Source: Pomacea canaliculata
Taxonomy: Eukaryota > Mollusca > Gastropoda > Architaenioglossa > Ampullariidae
Length of the DNA: 64,000 nucleotides
Assembly (NCBI RefSeq): GCF_003073045.1
Contig: NC_037600.1
Location: 13,020,515 to 13,084,514 of the forward strand
Direction: 5' to 3'
Of the stretch, positions 20,801-32,356 are shown in pieces (the stretch's first letter is position 1; the number at the start of each line of letters is the position of its first letter). The notes below the pieces were generated by a model, which had not been told where the DNA came from, ran no database searches, and saw only the letters and a list, made by a program, of their open reading frames with translations. The position numbers were made by a program, and so were the translations under genes.

Positions 20801-21849
20801 AATGAAAGCATTTTGTTTTGCAACTCAAGAAAGATGATGAACAGTTGAACATTTTGAAACTATATATAGTATATCACTGGATTTGTACTGCTTTGATCTC
20901 TGAGCGGGTTTCAGCCAATCGACATCCGTGGCGGACTCTGGTTGAGGTCTTATGTGCAACCTGATGCGAAAGGAGAGGAATCGATAGATCGACAGATCTC
21001 TTCGACATCTTGTTAACTCTTTTTGGTTTTTCAAAGAGGCAATGAGCAGAAAAAAGACTTCTACCTATTAGATCTGTTCTATGACTTGACTCATGTTGTA
21101 GAAAGCATTGGCAACCTGGGGTATCAAGCTATATCTTCACTGTATTATTATTATTATTTCTCTAAAAAAAACTATACCAGCTATAAATGAAGCTAATAAA
21201 CTACACAAATTACATGTATATTTATTTATTACAACGTCTTTTCTCCTCTCACTTGTTTGTGTATTTACCTCGGAGTATTTAATTGGTGTTTAATTGTTAA
21301 ATGGCAAATAATGTGAACCATCGGAGATAATAAGTGAGCAATATATATAGATATTCATACAGTTTTATATGCTGTAATTGCACAGATCTTAAAGATACTT
21401 GGCTATCACTGCTTACTACTACAGCTTATCAATTCTAGCTCAAATAATCTTGCCTGAGGACTCATTCTGAACTATAAACTGACCTCAATAAAATCTAAAA
21501 AATATAACTGCCAATTAATTATTTATTTGCATATGTGCGAAGAAATTGAGCTGTCTCAAAAAACTGAAGAGAGTTTCATAAGTTAAATGCTTACAAGGTC
21601 ATAATGTTACATTTGTTTGCTTCACACATGATCTACACAAATCTATCCTCTGCCCCATCTCCGATCGAGTGAATGACTCGGCAAAAATTAATGTATTATT
21701 CTTTGCCTAACCTTGAATGCATTGAGTGTGATTAAAATTATCTCAAAATTTCTCTTAGGTTTAACTTTGAAATAACTTGCAATACCTGCTGCGTCTGCAA
21801 CTAATGCTCCAACTACAGCTGCCACTCTTCTATCGGTGATTGCCGACAT
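14884..21849 (-). CDS. J1-crystallin / selenoprotein J-like ADP-ribosylglycohydrolase-family protein, in-frame TGA
   Basis: Eight coding exons on the minus strand: 21,849-21,786, 20,479-20,303, 20,131-20,021, 19,462-19,370, 19,145-18,989, 16,735-16,542, 15,673-15,535 and 14,982-14,884. All have GT-AG borders with matching phases, giving about 344 aa. Family marks in order: TDRRVAAVVGALVADAA, AQPLHWLYD, FWEPSQNPFY, SCYGDQAY, RPWRNGSIKHFL, DEQID, LPGSFQSALHG, IGGCNA and GLESIPDDW. The family is related to ADP-ribosylglycohydrolases; members are jellyfish lens J1 crystallins and fish selenoprotein J, whose enzymatic activity is unproven. Codon 265 is TGA (16,543-16,545), at the Cys/Sec position just before HLPGSF. 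In exon 7 one base is missing near 15,571 (GG where GGG is expected on the plus strand); without it the frame hits TAG, with it the exon reads on in phase into exon 8. A LINE sits in intron 5. Start: first ATG, 21,849. Confidence 0.88.
16089..16315 (+). repeat. Dispersed repeat, copy 1 (unclassified)
   Basis: About 227 bases that match a second copy at 23,344-23,575 in the same orientation. Shared blocks include GAGATTTTGCAAA, TTTTAAAATGTAC, AGTTATAAAGGTTTGAAGTG and TTTCTGGACCTCTA, ending in ACATGCA. No coding capacity and no obvious tRNA promoter boxes. It lies in intron 6 of the SelJ-like gene. Confidence 0.8.
16543..16545 (-). other. In-frame TGA, probable selenocysteine codon
   Basis: The exon reads ...NFQKN-TGA-C and the donor GTAAGA follows directly. 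The leftover C joins AT of the next exon to give His, so the protein reads KN-U-HLPGSFQSALHG. Fish SelJ, as I recall it, has U-x-LPGxFQ at this position and J1 crystallins have Cys. A TGA at precisely this site, in an exon otherwise fully open, fits recoding better than random decay. Confidence 0.7.
16915..18771 (+). mobile_element. 5'-truncated RTE-like LINE with 13-bp target-site duplication
   Basis: Encodes the reverse-transcriptase half of a non-LTR retrotransposon: PSLEEVTAAVKTMKSGKAPG, then NNWRGITLLSLTSKVFSKIV, AGFRPGRSCSEHIFILRQ, FIDLEKAFDSIHRESLW, VKQGCILSPFLF in a shifted frame, and LDFADDIALLSHR (the ADD active site). Later blocks are FTYLGSKMSNTGDAEVEIR and a C-terminal KRGRPKETWRRTVE and HRWRTLVEALCAT before the stop. 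The apurinic endonuclease is missing. Several frameshifts break the frame (for example about 17,430, 17,850, 18,340 and 18,440). The 3' end is a short GATA-rich tail. GGTAGGGTTATCA occurs at 16,902-16,914 and 18,772-18,784, a perfect 13-bp target-site duplication. It sits in intron 5 of the SelJ-like gene, opposite to its transcription. Confidence 0.92.
20897..20996 (+). mobile_element. Very short 3' fragment of the same LINE family
   Basis: About 95 bases match the last part of the LINE at 16,915-18,771 (TTTCAGCC-ATCGACAT, then GTGGCGGACTCTGGTTGAGG, ACCTGATGC and a GATAGAT-like tail) at roughly 90 percent by eye. GATCTCT on both sides (about 20,895 and 20,995) may be the target duplication of an extremely truncated insertion. 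It lies in intron 1 of the SelJ-like gene. Confidence 0.8.
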
Positions 21850-22935
21850 TGTGGCAGTCCTTGCACCGACAAAAGTTAACCAACTGTGGCAGACATTTCG
21901 TCTGCTATTACACACAGTGGTATAATCACCTCTTTTTTTCAGAAGATCTCATGAAGGGGGAGATGAGTGGAGTGCTTTCCCTTGTACATATGTGTGTGAA
22001 AATGGCCGAATAACAAGCCACACAGCAGCTAAATGGACGTATTGATGGTGTAAGTATTTAGCATTAGTTTATTTTTCATTGAATGAGAAAAAGTTAAAAA
22101 AATGTGCTGAGCCTGTGGAGATTCTTAATTTTTGTTCGAAAAATTGAACAAAGAATATTTTTATCCAACTTTTCTAACGAATCTGGCTCTTCCATCAAAG
22201 AGAATCCAGTGTTTTCATGTGTTCCAGTTCTGGCAAATAGCACAAACCAGTTTTAAGGCTGACTCAAATGGATTTACATTTCTTTCATGACTGGAAACCT
22301 TTCAGGAACGCAGCAAACTAGAGAAGGCATTGAATTTCATATTTTAGATTATCTGTTTTGATTGAGAGTTATAATTCTTCGAACGTTTTAGCGTTAGTTG
22401 AAACGTACCGTCGCATCATCCTTACTACGCAAATGTTGTATCCTTACTGACTTAGTAATTAATTTAAGTTTGGCAATAAAATACTATCTGCGTGGTTAAG
22501 AAACGTCTGCAAGTGCCCATTTTAGATATGTAAATGTCTTTCGGTTTTCTCGGTCCAGGTTCGATTATGATTTGAATGCTTTAAACTTCAAGGACACCAA
22601 CAATGATTCAACACGCTGTTTGGTTTTGTAACTTTTATGTACTTCATCATTATATTTTTAACTCGTCCAATAAAAAAAATTTATTGAGTTACACATTCGG
22701 GTTTTTAAATTTAAGACAAATTGCATGGATTTCACCAGTTTATATAAAAACAAGTTTCATGAATCCTGTTGCTTGTTTAGTTTTAGATACTGTAGTAGTA
22801 ATTTAATAGCATTCTTTTTACTTTTTTCTTTTTACACTGAAAGAGCAATATATGTTGTGTACTATTGTTATGTGGCTCTAAATTTGCAAAATGGTGGGTT
22901 TTCTGGTTTACACAGAAGAATCAAGAAGCACAGTC
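21850..22935. promoter_or_regulatory. Divergent intergenic interval, SelJ-like gene and FBXW5-like copy A
   Basis: About 1.1 kb between the start codons of two oppositely transcribed genes, presumably holding both promoters and 5'UTRs. I see no firm core promoter motif. An acceptor-like ACACAG at about 22,908-22,913 could end a 5'UTR intron of copy A. Confidence 0.4.
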
Positions 22936-25900
22936 ATGGATGAATGCTGCGGATCAGATCTGCACCTGCAGTTGTGCAGTCTACCTGACAGTATATTGCT
23001 GGAAATCTTTTCCTACCTGCCAGTTCAGTCACTTGGGCGGATTGCTTGTGTCTGCTCCCACTTCAGCAAAATTGTCAGAGATAAACTGCTGTGGAAGGAT
23101 ATATTTCACAGACGTTTTAGAGTAAGACTGCTTTTAGATTTCTCATATCTGGTTTGGCATCCAAATAGTAATATTGAATGATGGGCAAGCTAATTTTTAA
23201 ACTGCTCATGCCTTGTGTATATTTTAAAAAAGTGGGATAGATTGGGTCTCATTGTTTAGGGTACAAGTGTGATTGAATACAGTGGAAAGCCAGCAGCAAA
23301 TATTTTTTACTGTTTTATATAAAATGTGACTTGCCACCACAGAATGAGATTTTGCAAACTGTGCGTTTTTAAAATGTACTGGTTTTGACCTTTTGGTTAA
23401 CACTTAGTTGTTCTCGTAATCCTAAATTTAAGTGAGTTATAAAGGTTTGAAGTGTGCAAATCCGATGGCATGAAGTTGACACTCATCATTTTTCTGGACC
23501 TCTACTACAAAATTGCTCCGTTCGACTTAAGACTCATTTTTTGGTGGCGGGTCACATATACATGCATAATATTTCTTCTGCTATGGCTAAAATGTTTCAC
23601 TTAAAATGTACCGTTGGCAACAATTGGTTAATAGTTTTAACCTTTAGAATGCAAATAAGTTCAAAAAAGAATTTTTAGTTACATATCTCTGCTGGGGTGT
23701 TGGTCCACTTTCCTATTATCCATCATCTCATGATGATCGTGATGATGATAATCATTATTTATCATCTTTAACATGTTGAAGCATTATGGTTATATTTCAA
23801 CTGATTGATAGGTACCTCGGTCAAGATCTATCCGGCCTGGAGCTGAATCATGGCAGGAGGAGTGCCAGAGGCTTATTGATCAAACACCCAAAGTATTATG
23901 TGAGGAACTAACAAAGCACAAGGATCAAGTTTTGCATATTAGTTTTTCTCACAATGGCCTTATGTTTGCCACAAGTTCCAAAGATGGCAAAATTATGGTT
24001 AGTATGCAGTTGCCAGTCAGAAATATTTTCAGATGGCTACAGGCACTTCTGTTTGTTGTTATTAAGTGCTGGATGGCTGGTTGGTTATTTGACTTTCCTC
24101 TTTGCAGGATGTAAAAAAAAGTTTTTATTCAGGTAGGTCACTTAAAACAAAACTGTTGCTTATTTCTTTGCTATCCATCTTCTTGAGTCTGACATTCGAA
24201 AATGGAAGCAGCTTCAGCTGACAGGAAGCTTCTGAATTAGTAAAGTGCATATAGTTTACTGTGAAAATTAGCTTATTCAAACTGAAAACACTCAGTAATG
24301 TTAATTCTGAGTTTGTGTGTTGATCTTTGATAATTATGTCATCTTATCAGGCATAATGGCATTTACAGCAATAGTTCTGGGTTCCAGGTGTGGAATGTGG
24401 ACAGAAACTGCTCACTTCGTTTTGCTTACAACATGACCAAAGAATTTAGTTGGAGATACACACAGTTTTCTCAGTTCAACAGGACTGACACTCTTCTACT
24501 GGTGTCTGGTGTGCATTATGGCAATGCAAACACATCTGGCGAAATTGCAGTATTTGACTTGCAGGGTACGAGCATATTGACATAGCGTAGTAAAGTTGTA
24601 GCAAGCCACTAGAAATGACAATTTATAAGCAGCCTTGGCAGTGTAGGTCTTGAAAACATGGCCATTGTGTCTTAAAAATGAACTTTTTCTTTGGTACCTA
24701 TAAACTATGAGCAGTGAACTATGAGTAGCTGATTTGGACATGGCATGTGGAAATGCAACGTGCAGCCTTCTTTTTCCATCACCATTTTATAACTTTCATG
24801 TATAATTCCCACATTGTGAGGAAGCTGAAAAATGCACAATACAGTAGGTCATGTATGCATATATTTGCTTTTTGTGAGCAATAGAGATAGCACTTATTTC
24901 AATGGATTTATATTAAAAGAAAATCAGATTTTGTGAAGACTTTTTTTTTCGGCCAACAGAATTCGAGCCTCAGTGCCGTGTAGTGAACAAACCATATGAT
25001 GTGTTTGGAACATGGTATGACAACAGCCACCTACTTTCTGGAAGTCTGTACTGGACAGGTCATCTGAACTCTGTCTCAGCCTTATGGCTGAACAAAGTAT
25101 GATTGATTGGACTATTTATGTTGATTTTCAGAAGAGAAATTATTTTGAGTGTAGCATTACTGTTTGCTTAACATTGCTAACATACTTTCTCTGATTTTTT
25201 TTTTCTCTCACCCACCCACCTTTGTGCATGTAGCTTATGAGTATATGCACAAAAAATCTCATATGCATACATACAAGAAAAAATAGGGCTTTTAAATTTT
25301 ATTGATAAAATGTAAGCATATTTTATATTACTTTATCTGTAATTGATTATAAAGTTGGCAAGTATGTAGAACCTATTGAAGTAATCAACATACTCATGGT
25401 GAATGTCACACAGGCTAATCAAGCACTAGAATGTGAGAGAGAATCGGTCACGATGTGCCTGTACCGGTTCCAGAATGTTAATGCCAGCTCTATCCGCACT
25501 ATCATGGTGGCTGAGTGCCCTTCAGAGAATGAAAGCAGCATGCTAGCTCAGCTTTCTCCTTGGACCTGTGTTGCATGCAGCCAGGAACACTTGGAGGGAG
25601 CCTCAAAAGAATTGTCAACAAATGTTAATCAGGACTGTAGCAACAACAATGCCACCCAAGAAGTCTGCTCACAAGATGACCTCCACTTTCTGAGCAGTCT
25701 GAGGGAAGGAGACGAAAGTTTCAAGACTGGGCCACTCAGAAAAAGGATGCTACACCATGAGCAGTGGTCAAGCACAGATATAGGGCTTAAGGATGGACCT
25801 GACCACAGTGTGGATGAAGACAGTGACTTCCTACTTAAGAGCGAAGACACTCTGATTCGTGAGTGGGAAAAGATAGAGATGGACAGCTCTGTCGAAGAGA

Positions 25901-28900
25901 GCCAATATGTCTTCCCTCACAAAAGTTCTAGGGCAGGTGATGTGTATTTAGATGTGAAGGATGACTTTTTCAATGAAAGTGAATCTCTCGAACTGGAGGA
26001 TGCAGACTACCTGACCAAAATGGTCAACGATGTGCATCTCCCATCACATTATCCTTCTGCTTGCTGTGACATTTTGTTATCTTTGCATGGTGCAGGCTTA
26101 GATGTTCATGGTGCAGCAGCCCCTGGATCTTCTCCTAGAAATAAATATTGCTGCAGAGATTCAAGACAAAGGAAAAAGTCTCAGGATTACCATCCACAGA
26201 TTGCTGAGACAACAGAGCTTTCGCCTTTAGCGTCATTAGCGGCACCACTCTCTGAGGCAGGTACAGTGTCCTCAGATAACCATGCTGGAAGAATTCATGC
26301 ATACACTGGAAATCAGAGAAGACAGTGTCTCCAGCACTGAGAGACAAGCTTCTAATATTTACAATGGGGGAGGAGACTTACACTCCCCACCTTATTGGCA
26401 TCAAGAGAATTCGTGTGGAGGACGTCATTGGGTTCAAAAACTCCAGGGAAAATCTGATTAGTCCTGATGGGGAAGTGAGATTGCTGCCTGATGTAGACCA
26501 GAACTTGCAAGGAATGGACAGGCCAAAGGATAATGTGGACCATGTTATTAATATGCATGGCCATATTGTGGGCATGGCATTGTCTCCTGACCACAGGTAT
26601 TGTCATATATGATTTAAAGCCTTGTTTGTCCACTCTGCTTGTAGATAAGTTTCCTCTTGTATATGCTGTTTAATAGAATTCAGTACTCTTATTCTGTGGA
26701 TACATTTGTGTGTGTTTGACTGTCTGTTTATTTAAGATTTTATACCTTATATTTGGAATCTTTAAAAAAGTTTTCTTCAAAACAAATTTTAAATTTATGA
26801 TTAAAGTTGATAGAGAATTTGTTGATGATTTAACACATTGGCAGCTTTGCGACTGCATGTGGTGCAGTTTACAGCCTTTTCACAGTACTTCAGTCATAAG
26901 CTATACACAGTATATTGTGTTTTAGTTAAGCAGCATGACATATGCAGATGGGTTGGAATACCATCATAGGTTTGCCTGAACATTTTTTAACAGTTTCACC
27001 CCTTAACTAGTGCATACACTGGAAGTCGGAGATTTCCCTTAACTAGGGAACAAGATGGTTAATGGAATTGTATAGCTTTTCTAAATCTCCCCTTCTCTTT
27101 TGAAAAAAAGTGTCTAAGCAATACAGTTCATGCAGTTAACTGATATTTCTGAATTTGAAGAAAACTCTCAAGGAGAATTTGGGGAAAAAAAGACCAATTG
27201 TGGAAGAGCACATGACTAATGAAAATGATGGTGAGAGCAATGGACATCAATAAAAATCCTAAACATCCGGCCGTAAAGTTGTTAAATTGACAGTGAAGAA
27301 CATATTTCTAATTATGCATAGAGTGATCAACAGCAAACAGTCCAAACTAATTTTTCGTTCTTTGCCACTAAAATTCATCACCTCACCAGGTTTATATAGC
27401 CTTATCAACTAGCTGCCATGAAAAGATTGAGCCTTTTGACGTTGACTCTTCATAAATCAAGAAACTGTACAAGTTTTGAACAGTCAGACAAATATTTCTG
27501 TACAGCAAACAATAGATCAGGCAAAGAGATTTTAAACTCTAAGCCTACCTAGATCTAAAGTAAACAGAAGGAAGAAGAACAGAACTCTGCTGCACGTCTG
27601 GTGCTTAGAGTTAGGAAACAGGACCATGCCACCCTTCTCCTTCATTTTCTACTCAGGCTTCCCACCCAGTACAAACTGTCCGTGCTGTGTTTTAATTTCT
27701 TTCCTAGCAACTGCCCTGATTTTTTCTCTGAACTGCTCTTCCCTTACGTCCCAGCTAGACAACTCTGCTTCTTGTCTGATGATCATTTTCTTACTCTTCC
27801 TGCCACCAAAACAACAACATATAGCCAAAGGATTTTTGGTTAATGTGCAGCGAAACAACGGAACTCTCTCCCTTTCCATATCCACCACCTACGCACTATT
27901 GAATCCTTTAAATGTGCAATAAAAACGCATCTCTTCCGTAATCATTACTCCTAACAACCTTTCCCATAATTCTAGTCCTTTTTCACACCCTTCCTTTTGC
28001 AATATGTTACTCTCAGCTCTTGTTCTTGTTATTTGATTCCTCTTTGTGTTATCTGTATTTGATTTTATTCTTCGTTTAGTACAGTTGTTTATTCTTTTAT
28101 AGCTCATTTGTTATTTGTTCATGTTTTTGTTTTTCTATTGCAAAAGCTTGACTTTGCACCTGACTGTCTGCATGACATACCCCATGAGATCACCAGTGTG
28201 TCATATTTTTTTTTGCTTTTATTTTTGTTTCCTCTATCTCGTTTTTTTATTTTTAAAAGTTGGTCCAAAAGCAACTTATTCTACCGAAGATAGAAACACG
28301 ATAAATGTCACTGCTGCTGACCTATTTAATTCTTTGTACAACTTAAACTTATAAAAAGGTTGAATTTGTAATCATTACTACTGATTTGATGGCATGCAAT
28401 ATTGTGATCAAACTAAAATGTGAACATTTTCCCAGGTATTTGTACGTCAACAGTCGGCAGTGGCCACAGAACTACTCCATAGAGAAGGTGCTGGAACCTC
28501 CCCCCATAGCGCAGGAGATTGATATCCATGTCATTGACCTTCTTACCCTAAAAGAAGTGGGCACCATCATGAGATCACACAAAGCATTTACACCCAATGA
28601 TGAATGTTTCTTCCTCTTTCTTGATGTCAGTGAGCATTATGTGGCAAGGTGAGTTCAGGCTTTATAGGGAAGATAAAAAACAGACTTACACGTTACGAGC
28701 TTTTCCTGGACATAAATATCAGGTAGTGAGACCAGTTTTATGCTTCTTAGAAGAATGATGAATGCATTTAGTCACTGCAGGCTGCTCTCATTTACGTATT
28801 AGTTGAAGGTGTCATAGCCAGATTATTGTCTATATGACACAGGCATCCAAAACCTAGGATGCATTCTGCAAGAATAATAATTGACTTTGTAAAATGTATT

Positions 28901-29343
28901 TTCCCACATGGATGTGAGCTCAGTACATTGTACACTAAGATCACAAATGAACTTAATCAGCCATACCTGTAACATAAGCGTTAGCAAATGAGTGATGTCG
29001 TGGGAAACATAAACCATGTGTGTGGATGATGATGAAGAACTGAGTAGCTCGATTATGCATGCATGTCATGCATCATTATAATATTTGTTGTGTGACTATT
29101 TATTTCTGTCTCTGTAGTGGTGCTGAAGATAAGCATGGCTACATATGGGATCGGCATTATGGAATATGCCTTAATCGTTTCCCACATACTGATGTCGTCA
29201 ACAGTGTAGCCTTTAATCCTCAGGATCAGGAAATGCTAGTTACCGTCAGTGATGACTTTAAGATCAAAGTCTGGCGATCGTCTCGCAAGATGAGGGAGAT
29301 GGGGCTGCAACCGCTTAACACCATGCCCTTGGGAAAGAAATAA
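22936..29343 (+). CDS. FBXW5: F-box/WD40 protein 5-like, tandem copy A
   Basis: Exons 22,936-23,121, 23,812-23,997, 24,388-24,565, 24,960-25,096, 25,414-26,596 (see below), 28,436-28,648 and 29,118-29,343. The F-box comes first (LCSLPDSILLEIFSYLPVQS), then WD40 blades: VLHISFSHNGLMFATSSKDG, YTQFSQFNRTDTLLLVSG, YDVFGTWYDNSHLLSGS, HVINMHGHIVGMALSPDHR, CFFLFLDVSEHYVARSGAED and KHGYIWDRHYGICLNRFP, ending DDFKIKVWRSSRK. These match FBXW5, a substrate adaptor of CUL4-DDB1 and SCF ubiquitin ligases. The large exon carries a long acidic Ser/Glu-rich linker, larger than in human FBXW5. Inside it the frame must change between about 26,260 and 26,326: either a 65-nt intron (26,261-26,325, phases match, giving 747 aa) or an indel. 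An in-frame codon at 22,891 is an alternative start. Confidence 0.9.
23344..23575 (+). repeat. Dispersed repeat, copy 2 (unclassified)
   Basis: Second copy of the repeat at 16,089-16,315, about three-quarters identical by eye with small indels, in intron 1 of FBXW5-like copy A. It starts GAGATTTTGCAAACTG and ends ATATACATGCA. Confidence 0.8.
27570..27970 (+). mobile_element. 3' fragment of a CR1/L2-type LINE
   Basis: Reads as the C-terminus of a LINE polyprotein: LVLRVRKQDHATLLLHFLLR, LPTQYKLSVLCFN, FFSELLFPYVPARQLC, then in another frame CAAKQRNSLPFHIHH and SFKCAIKTHLFRNHYS before a stop at about 27,952. The xNSLP...FKxxLKTHLF ending is characteristic of this LINE group. It is 5'-truncated, with at least one frame break, and lies in intron 5 of FBXW5-like copy A. 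More of its 3'UTR may run to about 28,350. Confidence 0.7.
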
Positions 29344-30360
29344 AATTGCTGAAAACAACATGAAGCAGATTCATTCATGCAGTAGGCTTCTGCTAGACTA
29401 TTTTTCTATTTTTCGGCAATATCATGTGATTGCAGTTTTCAAGAAGGCATTTAAGTTTGGATTGTGCAGCAACCAAAATAATTTTAGCACATGCACTGCA
29501 TGTTGTGATGACTATAAAGCTATAACAGTCTGAAATGTCTCTTTGATCATTTACACATTAGGAGGGAAAAAAAATGTGTCATTGCATGCAACACAGCTTA
29601 GTTGGCTTTCCATAAAGTTGTACAAAAATGTAAATAGATTGACCTGCAACACGAGAAATTTTTTTTTGACACTAAAGCTATTGGTCTATGAAAGGTAGGT
29701 AGCCCTACCTAGCTTTAGTTGAACTATTTCTAAAATTGAATGAAATCCCTTTACATAATGGTGTCAAGATCATCTTACATTTATTAGAATACAGCAAGTA
29801 GGTAAGAATAATGGTGCAGGGAGTAGAACTTTATTTTTATAACTTTATAATCCTGACAGCTTGAAGTGGTAAATAACAGTGAAATAATGAAATGAAGTTC
29901 AGCTTGTATTTTTGACTGCAAATAATGACTTTGAACATTTGAGAAATTGAACATTTCAGGGGTTTGCACTGCCTGCTGAGCTAAAGAGATATATAGTTGT
30001 TTTTTTAATAGTTTGAGAGCCTATTTGAAATATCTTGAAGTAGTTCAATGAACTGTATGGAAAAGAGTTTCAACTTCTTTTTGAATCTACAAGACTTGTA
30101 ATTATCAGTCTGCTACTTTTTACTTTAATTATGAGCGTTTAGTTTTTTTTTTAACTTGCCATATAGAGCTTATTTGTTACATTTTTTCCAAAATATTAAT
30201 ATTTTTATGTTTTCACTGTGTTAAGGATGGTGTGGTCATGGATTTGAAAAATATGTTAACAGGCAAATGGTGATATAAGCAAATCAAAGACAATATTTGT
30301 GCAACATCCATTTAATATGCAATTTTAGTTTTAAAATGAGGCAAAAGTCTATTGTTTGCC

Positions 30361-30366
30361 AATAAA
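30361..30366 (+). promoter_or_regulatory. Candidate polyadenylation signal, FBXW5-like copy A
   Basis: AATAAA about 1 kb after the stop codon; further AATAAA occurrences lie at about 30,645 and 30,809. Which one is used cannot be told from sequence. Confidence 0.3.
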
Positions 30367-32356
30367 ATCTTAGCAAAGTAGTGGTGGTCCCATATTTTTC
30401 CACCATCTTTCTGGGATTTCACTCACAGACTTTTATCAAGACATTGATACACTTCAGAAAACCACATTTAAAGAAATGTTAACATACACAATTTTGTAAT
30501 GTTTATATGTGCATGTTTGTTTATAATTATTTACATATAAGTAAAATCTGTCAAACAGCTTTTATCCATTCATTATTAAGCATTATGCACTAGCTTTAGC
30601 TGCTTGTTGCATACTGCATTTCTGACAATGCAAAAGTAATAAAAATAAATTGCTGCAGTGTTTAACAATTTGTTTTTAGCTCTCAGAAACTATCATCGAA
30701 AATAGTAAAATTGCTTGATCATTTGTTGCTTCTAATTCAAGTGTTTTATTGTCTTGATGCATTAAATACAGTTAAAGACAAGTTGAATTGTTCCACCACG
30801 TGTTTGTGAAATAAATCCTGTTTGTGACCTGCTGTACACATACAGTCAGGATTACATATTTTTTCTTGTTTGAATAACTATAGGTTTTTTGTAAGCTATT
30901 ATTTATTACCATTCTGTTCAAAGTATTGTGTCTTTGTTATCTGTAGGTCTCTTAAGATATCTTTGTTTATTCTCTCTTGCCCCCAGTAATCAGCAAGATC
31001 TCTCTTATTTGTAGACATGGGGGACATCAAAGAGCTTTTCTAAGATTTTGTTAGATTAAAATTGTTTCTTTTCAGTAACAGCAAGGACATGTTAGGAATA
31101 TTAGTTCGTGGTAACAGTGATTGATTAAATATATATGCATTTTTTTTTTTGAAGAATGCTGTTTTTTAATGCTTAAGTGGTTTTATTTATTACAAAATTT
31201 TAACATTTTTATGTGAAGTGTATATTTAGGTCCGGCTAGTGAGAAAGAGCATACACTGTCTCATTTTTCTCAGACAGTAAGAGTGAAATTTAGTGTGTCT
31301 GCAGGTTCAAGTACCTGGATACCAAGTAAAGTGTGATGCTATTAACTCTCCTAGTCATGAATTCACAGTACAAACGTGTCTTTGTATAATCGTGAGATCT
31401 GGGGCTTCTTACCTGTTAAACTCTTGTTACTTTTGTCTGAATATTGCGTGGAGCTAGTGAATGCAGGAAAATTAGAAAGATTTTCAGACATGAACAGACC
31501 ACATATGTGATTACCCGCTCTCCCAAAACGGAAATATTTACAATTTACTCCAAAGGTTGTGTGAGAGAGATTGTCATCAAATTTTGTGTATGTCACCTAA
31601 CAATGAAATAAACATCGTGAGTTTATACTTGAATATTTGTATATGTCGAACGGGTAGTTATAGAAACAGAGCCTAGATTTTGTTAGAATGGAAGCCTTGA
31701 CTTTGTTCAGTTAGCATGTCTGTGATTTCCCTCGTCACACTTGTCTGGAATGCACGGACAAGTCCCCGTCCTCTATTTACACGACGAAAAAAGGGACTGT
31801 ACCTGATTTCGGCTAAATAGAGTTATCCCCCTCCTCCCTTTAACGCTTTTTAGAAGCAAAACAAACTGTTAATGTCGCAGTTGACTAGTCAAATCATAGA
31901 CGTCGGTATCTACAGATGTTGACGTCGAATCGTTTCACGTGTAAGCTTCTGGGTTTGGTTTTTAGTTTTTCCTCTCCTAAACTCTCCCGTAGGTTATAAT
32001 GAAAATATTGAAAGAAAAGAGTTGAAACCCTTTACTCTGTGCGATCCAAAATTACAGCCACAGGTGACCTAAAGTTTCTACGCAATGTTGATTCATTTTA
32101 TTTGAATGAAGTAACGTTTCAGAAAATTAATCTGCACTTTTCACCTCAAGACCAAGATACAGATTAGAATATTTGCTGTTGTCCTAAACAAAACTTTGAA
32201 AGATATGTCGACAGACTTTTGGGACTAGGGTGAGTTAGACGTTGATTCTGATTGCCCTTCTAGAGATAGTCGATGATCAGTTGGTTTATTATTGGTGTTG
32301 TGTGTTTGTGTGATTTTTATGCGTTTTTCTTAATCTGTGATCAGAAAGCTAACATA

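Noticed and set aside
21850-21915. Longer N-terminus for the SelJ-like protein
   Set aside because: The upstream codon is not ATG, and the family begins at the MSAITDRR position.
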